This document shows, piece by piece, positions 63,846 to 64,000 of a DNA stretch of 64,000 nucleotides; the first letter of the stretch is position 1, and each line of letters begins with the position of its first letter. Source of the DNA: Tillus elongatus. Its lineage: Eukaryota > Arthropoda > Insecta > Coleoptera > Cleridae. Made by a program: the position numbers and the translations under genes. The stretch is from positions 62,556,946 to 62,620,945 of the forward strand of contig OZ023266.1 in assembly GCA_964006375.1 (NCBI GenBank). The letters are read 5' to 3'. The notes under the pieces are model-generated. The model did not search any database and was not told the DNA's origin. It worked only from the letters and a program-made list of their open reading frames with translations.

Positions 63846-64000
63846 AGACAGCTGTCTAACACAGCTGTCATACAGGTGTCTAACACAGGTGTCTAACACA
63901 GCTGTCTAACACAGCTGTCTAACACACAGCTGTCTAACACACAGCTGTCTAACAGACAGCTGTCTAACAGACAGCTGTCTAACACAGCTGTCTAAGACAG
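63846..64000. repeat. Tandem CAGCTGTCTAACA repeat
   Basis: About ten units of ACAGCTGTCTAACA, 12-17 bp each with length variation, beginning right after the ATPase stop and continuing past the window edge. Each unit contains the E-box CAGCTG (GGTG variant in two). Confidence 0.9.

Overview
The window looks like AT-rich nuclear DNA of an arthropod, most probably an insect. It holds one well-supported spliced host exon (49380-49526), from an Epac-type Rap guanine-nucleotide exchange factor. It also holds Penelope-like, LINE and Tc1/mariner elements of arthropod type, a degenerate copy of an arthropod-wide repetitive protein, and nineteen long (TA)n arrays. I cannot name the species. Almost everything outside the exon is transposon-derived, so the region reads as introns and intergenic DNA heavily filled with mobile elements.

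Layout. 0-16 kb: Penelope-like (PLE) fragments, a TA-carrying interspersed repeat (called family A here) with its terminal MITE-like module (family B), a mariner-like element with TIRs of about 600 bp (3443-6564), and a nearly complete two-ORF LINE on the minus strand (about 6649-11793) lying between two (TA)n arrays. Then come more PLE pieces and a foldback structure built from 70-bp tandem repeats (15191-15985). 16-34 kb: a possible terminal exon of a cysteine-containing protein (16200-16661, minus), a decayed DD41D mariner, a decayed arthropod repetitive gene (20822-22205), family A/B copies, an inverted mariner dimer (26219-28020) and a DD41D mariner with an intact 362-aa transposase (32134-34198). 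34-49 kb: family A/B, two inverted LINE fragments carrying RNase H, PLE GIY-YIG fragments and LINE reverse transcriptase remnants. 49-58 kb: the Epac exon, a second near-identical DD41D mariner with a one-base deletion (49842-51907), a decayed Tc1/mariner with long TIRs, and a PLE with hammerhead ribozyme motifs in its terminal repeats.

58.35-64 kb is different. It has few TA runs, no transposon debris, and four intact ORFs. Three lie head to tail on the minus strand: a 169-aa basic minor virion protein, a 236-aa penton/minor capsid-like protein and a 401-aa double jelly-roll major capsid-like protein. A 231-aa A32/FtsK-HerA-type DNA-packaging ATPase is transcribed divergently from a shared 156-bp promoter. 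This is the virion-assembly module of a Polinton/Maverick or adintovirus-like endogenous element that continues past the right edge. The 2 kb left of it is noncoding and rich in regulatory-looking palindromes and repeats, and may be the long terminal repeat of the element.

The two most rewarding signals are this intact virus-like module and a set of hammerhead ribozyme motifs. The ribozyme motifs fall into three sequence types, are tied to PLE sequence, and all share one extra nucleotide between the catalytic core and helix II.
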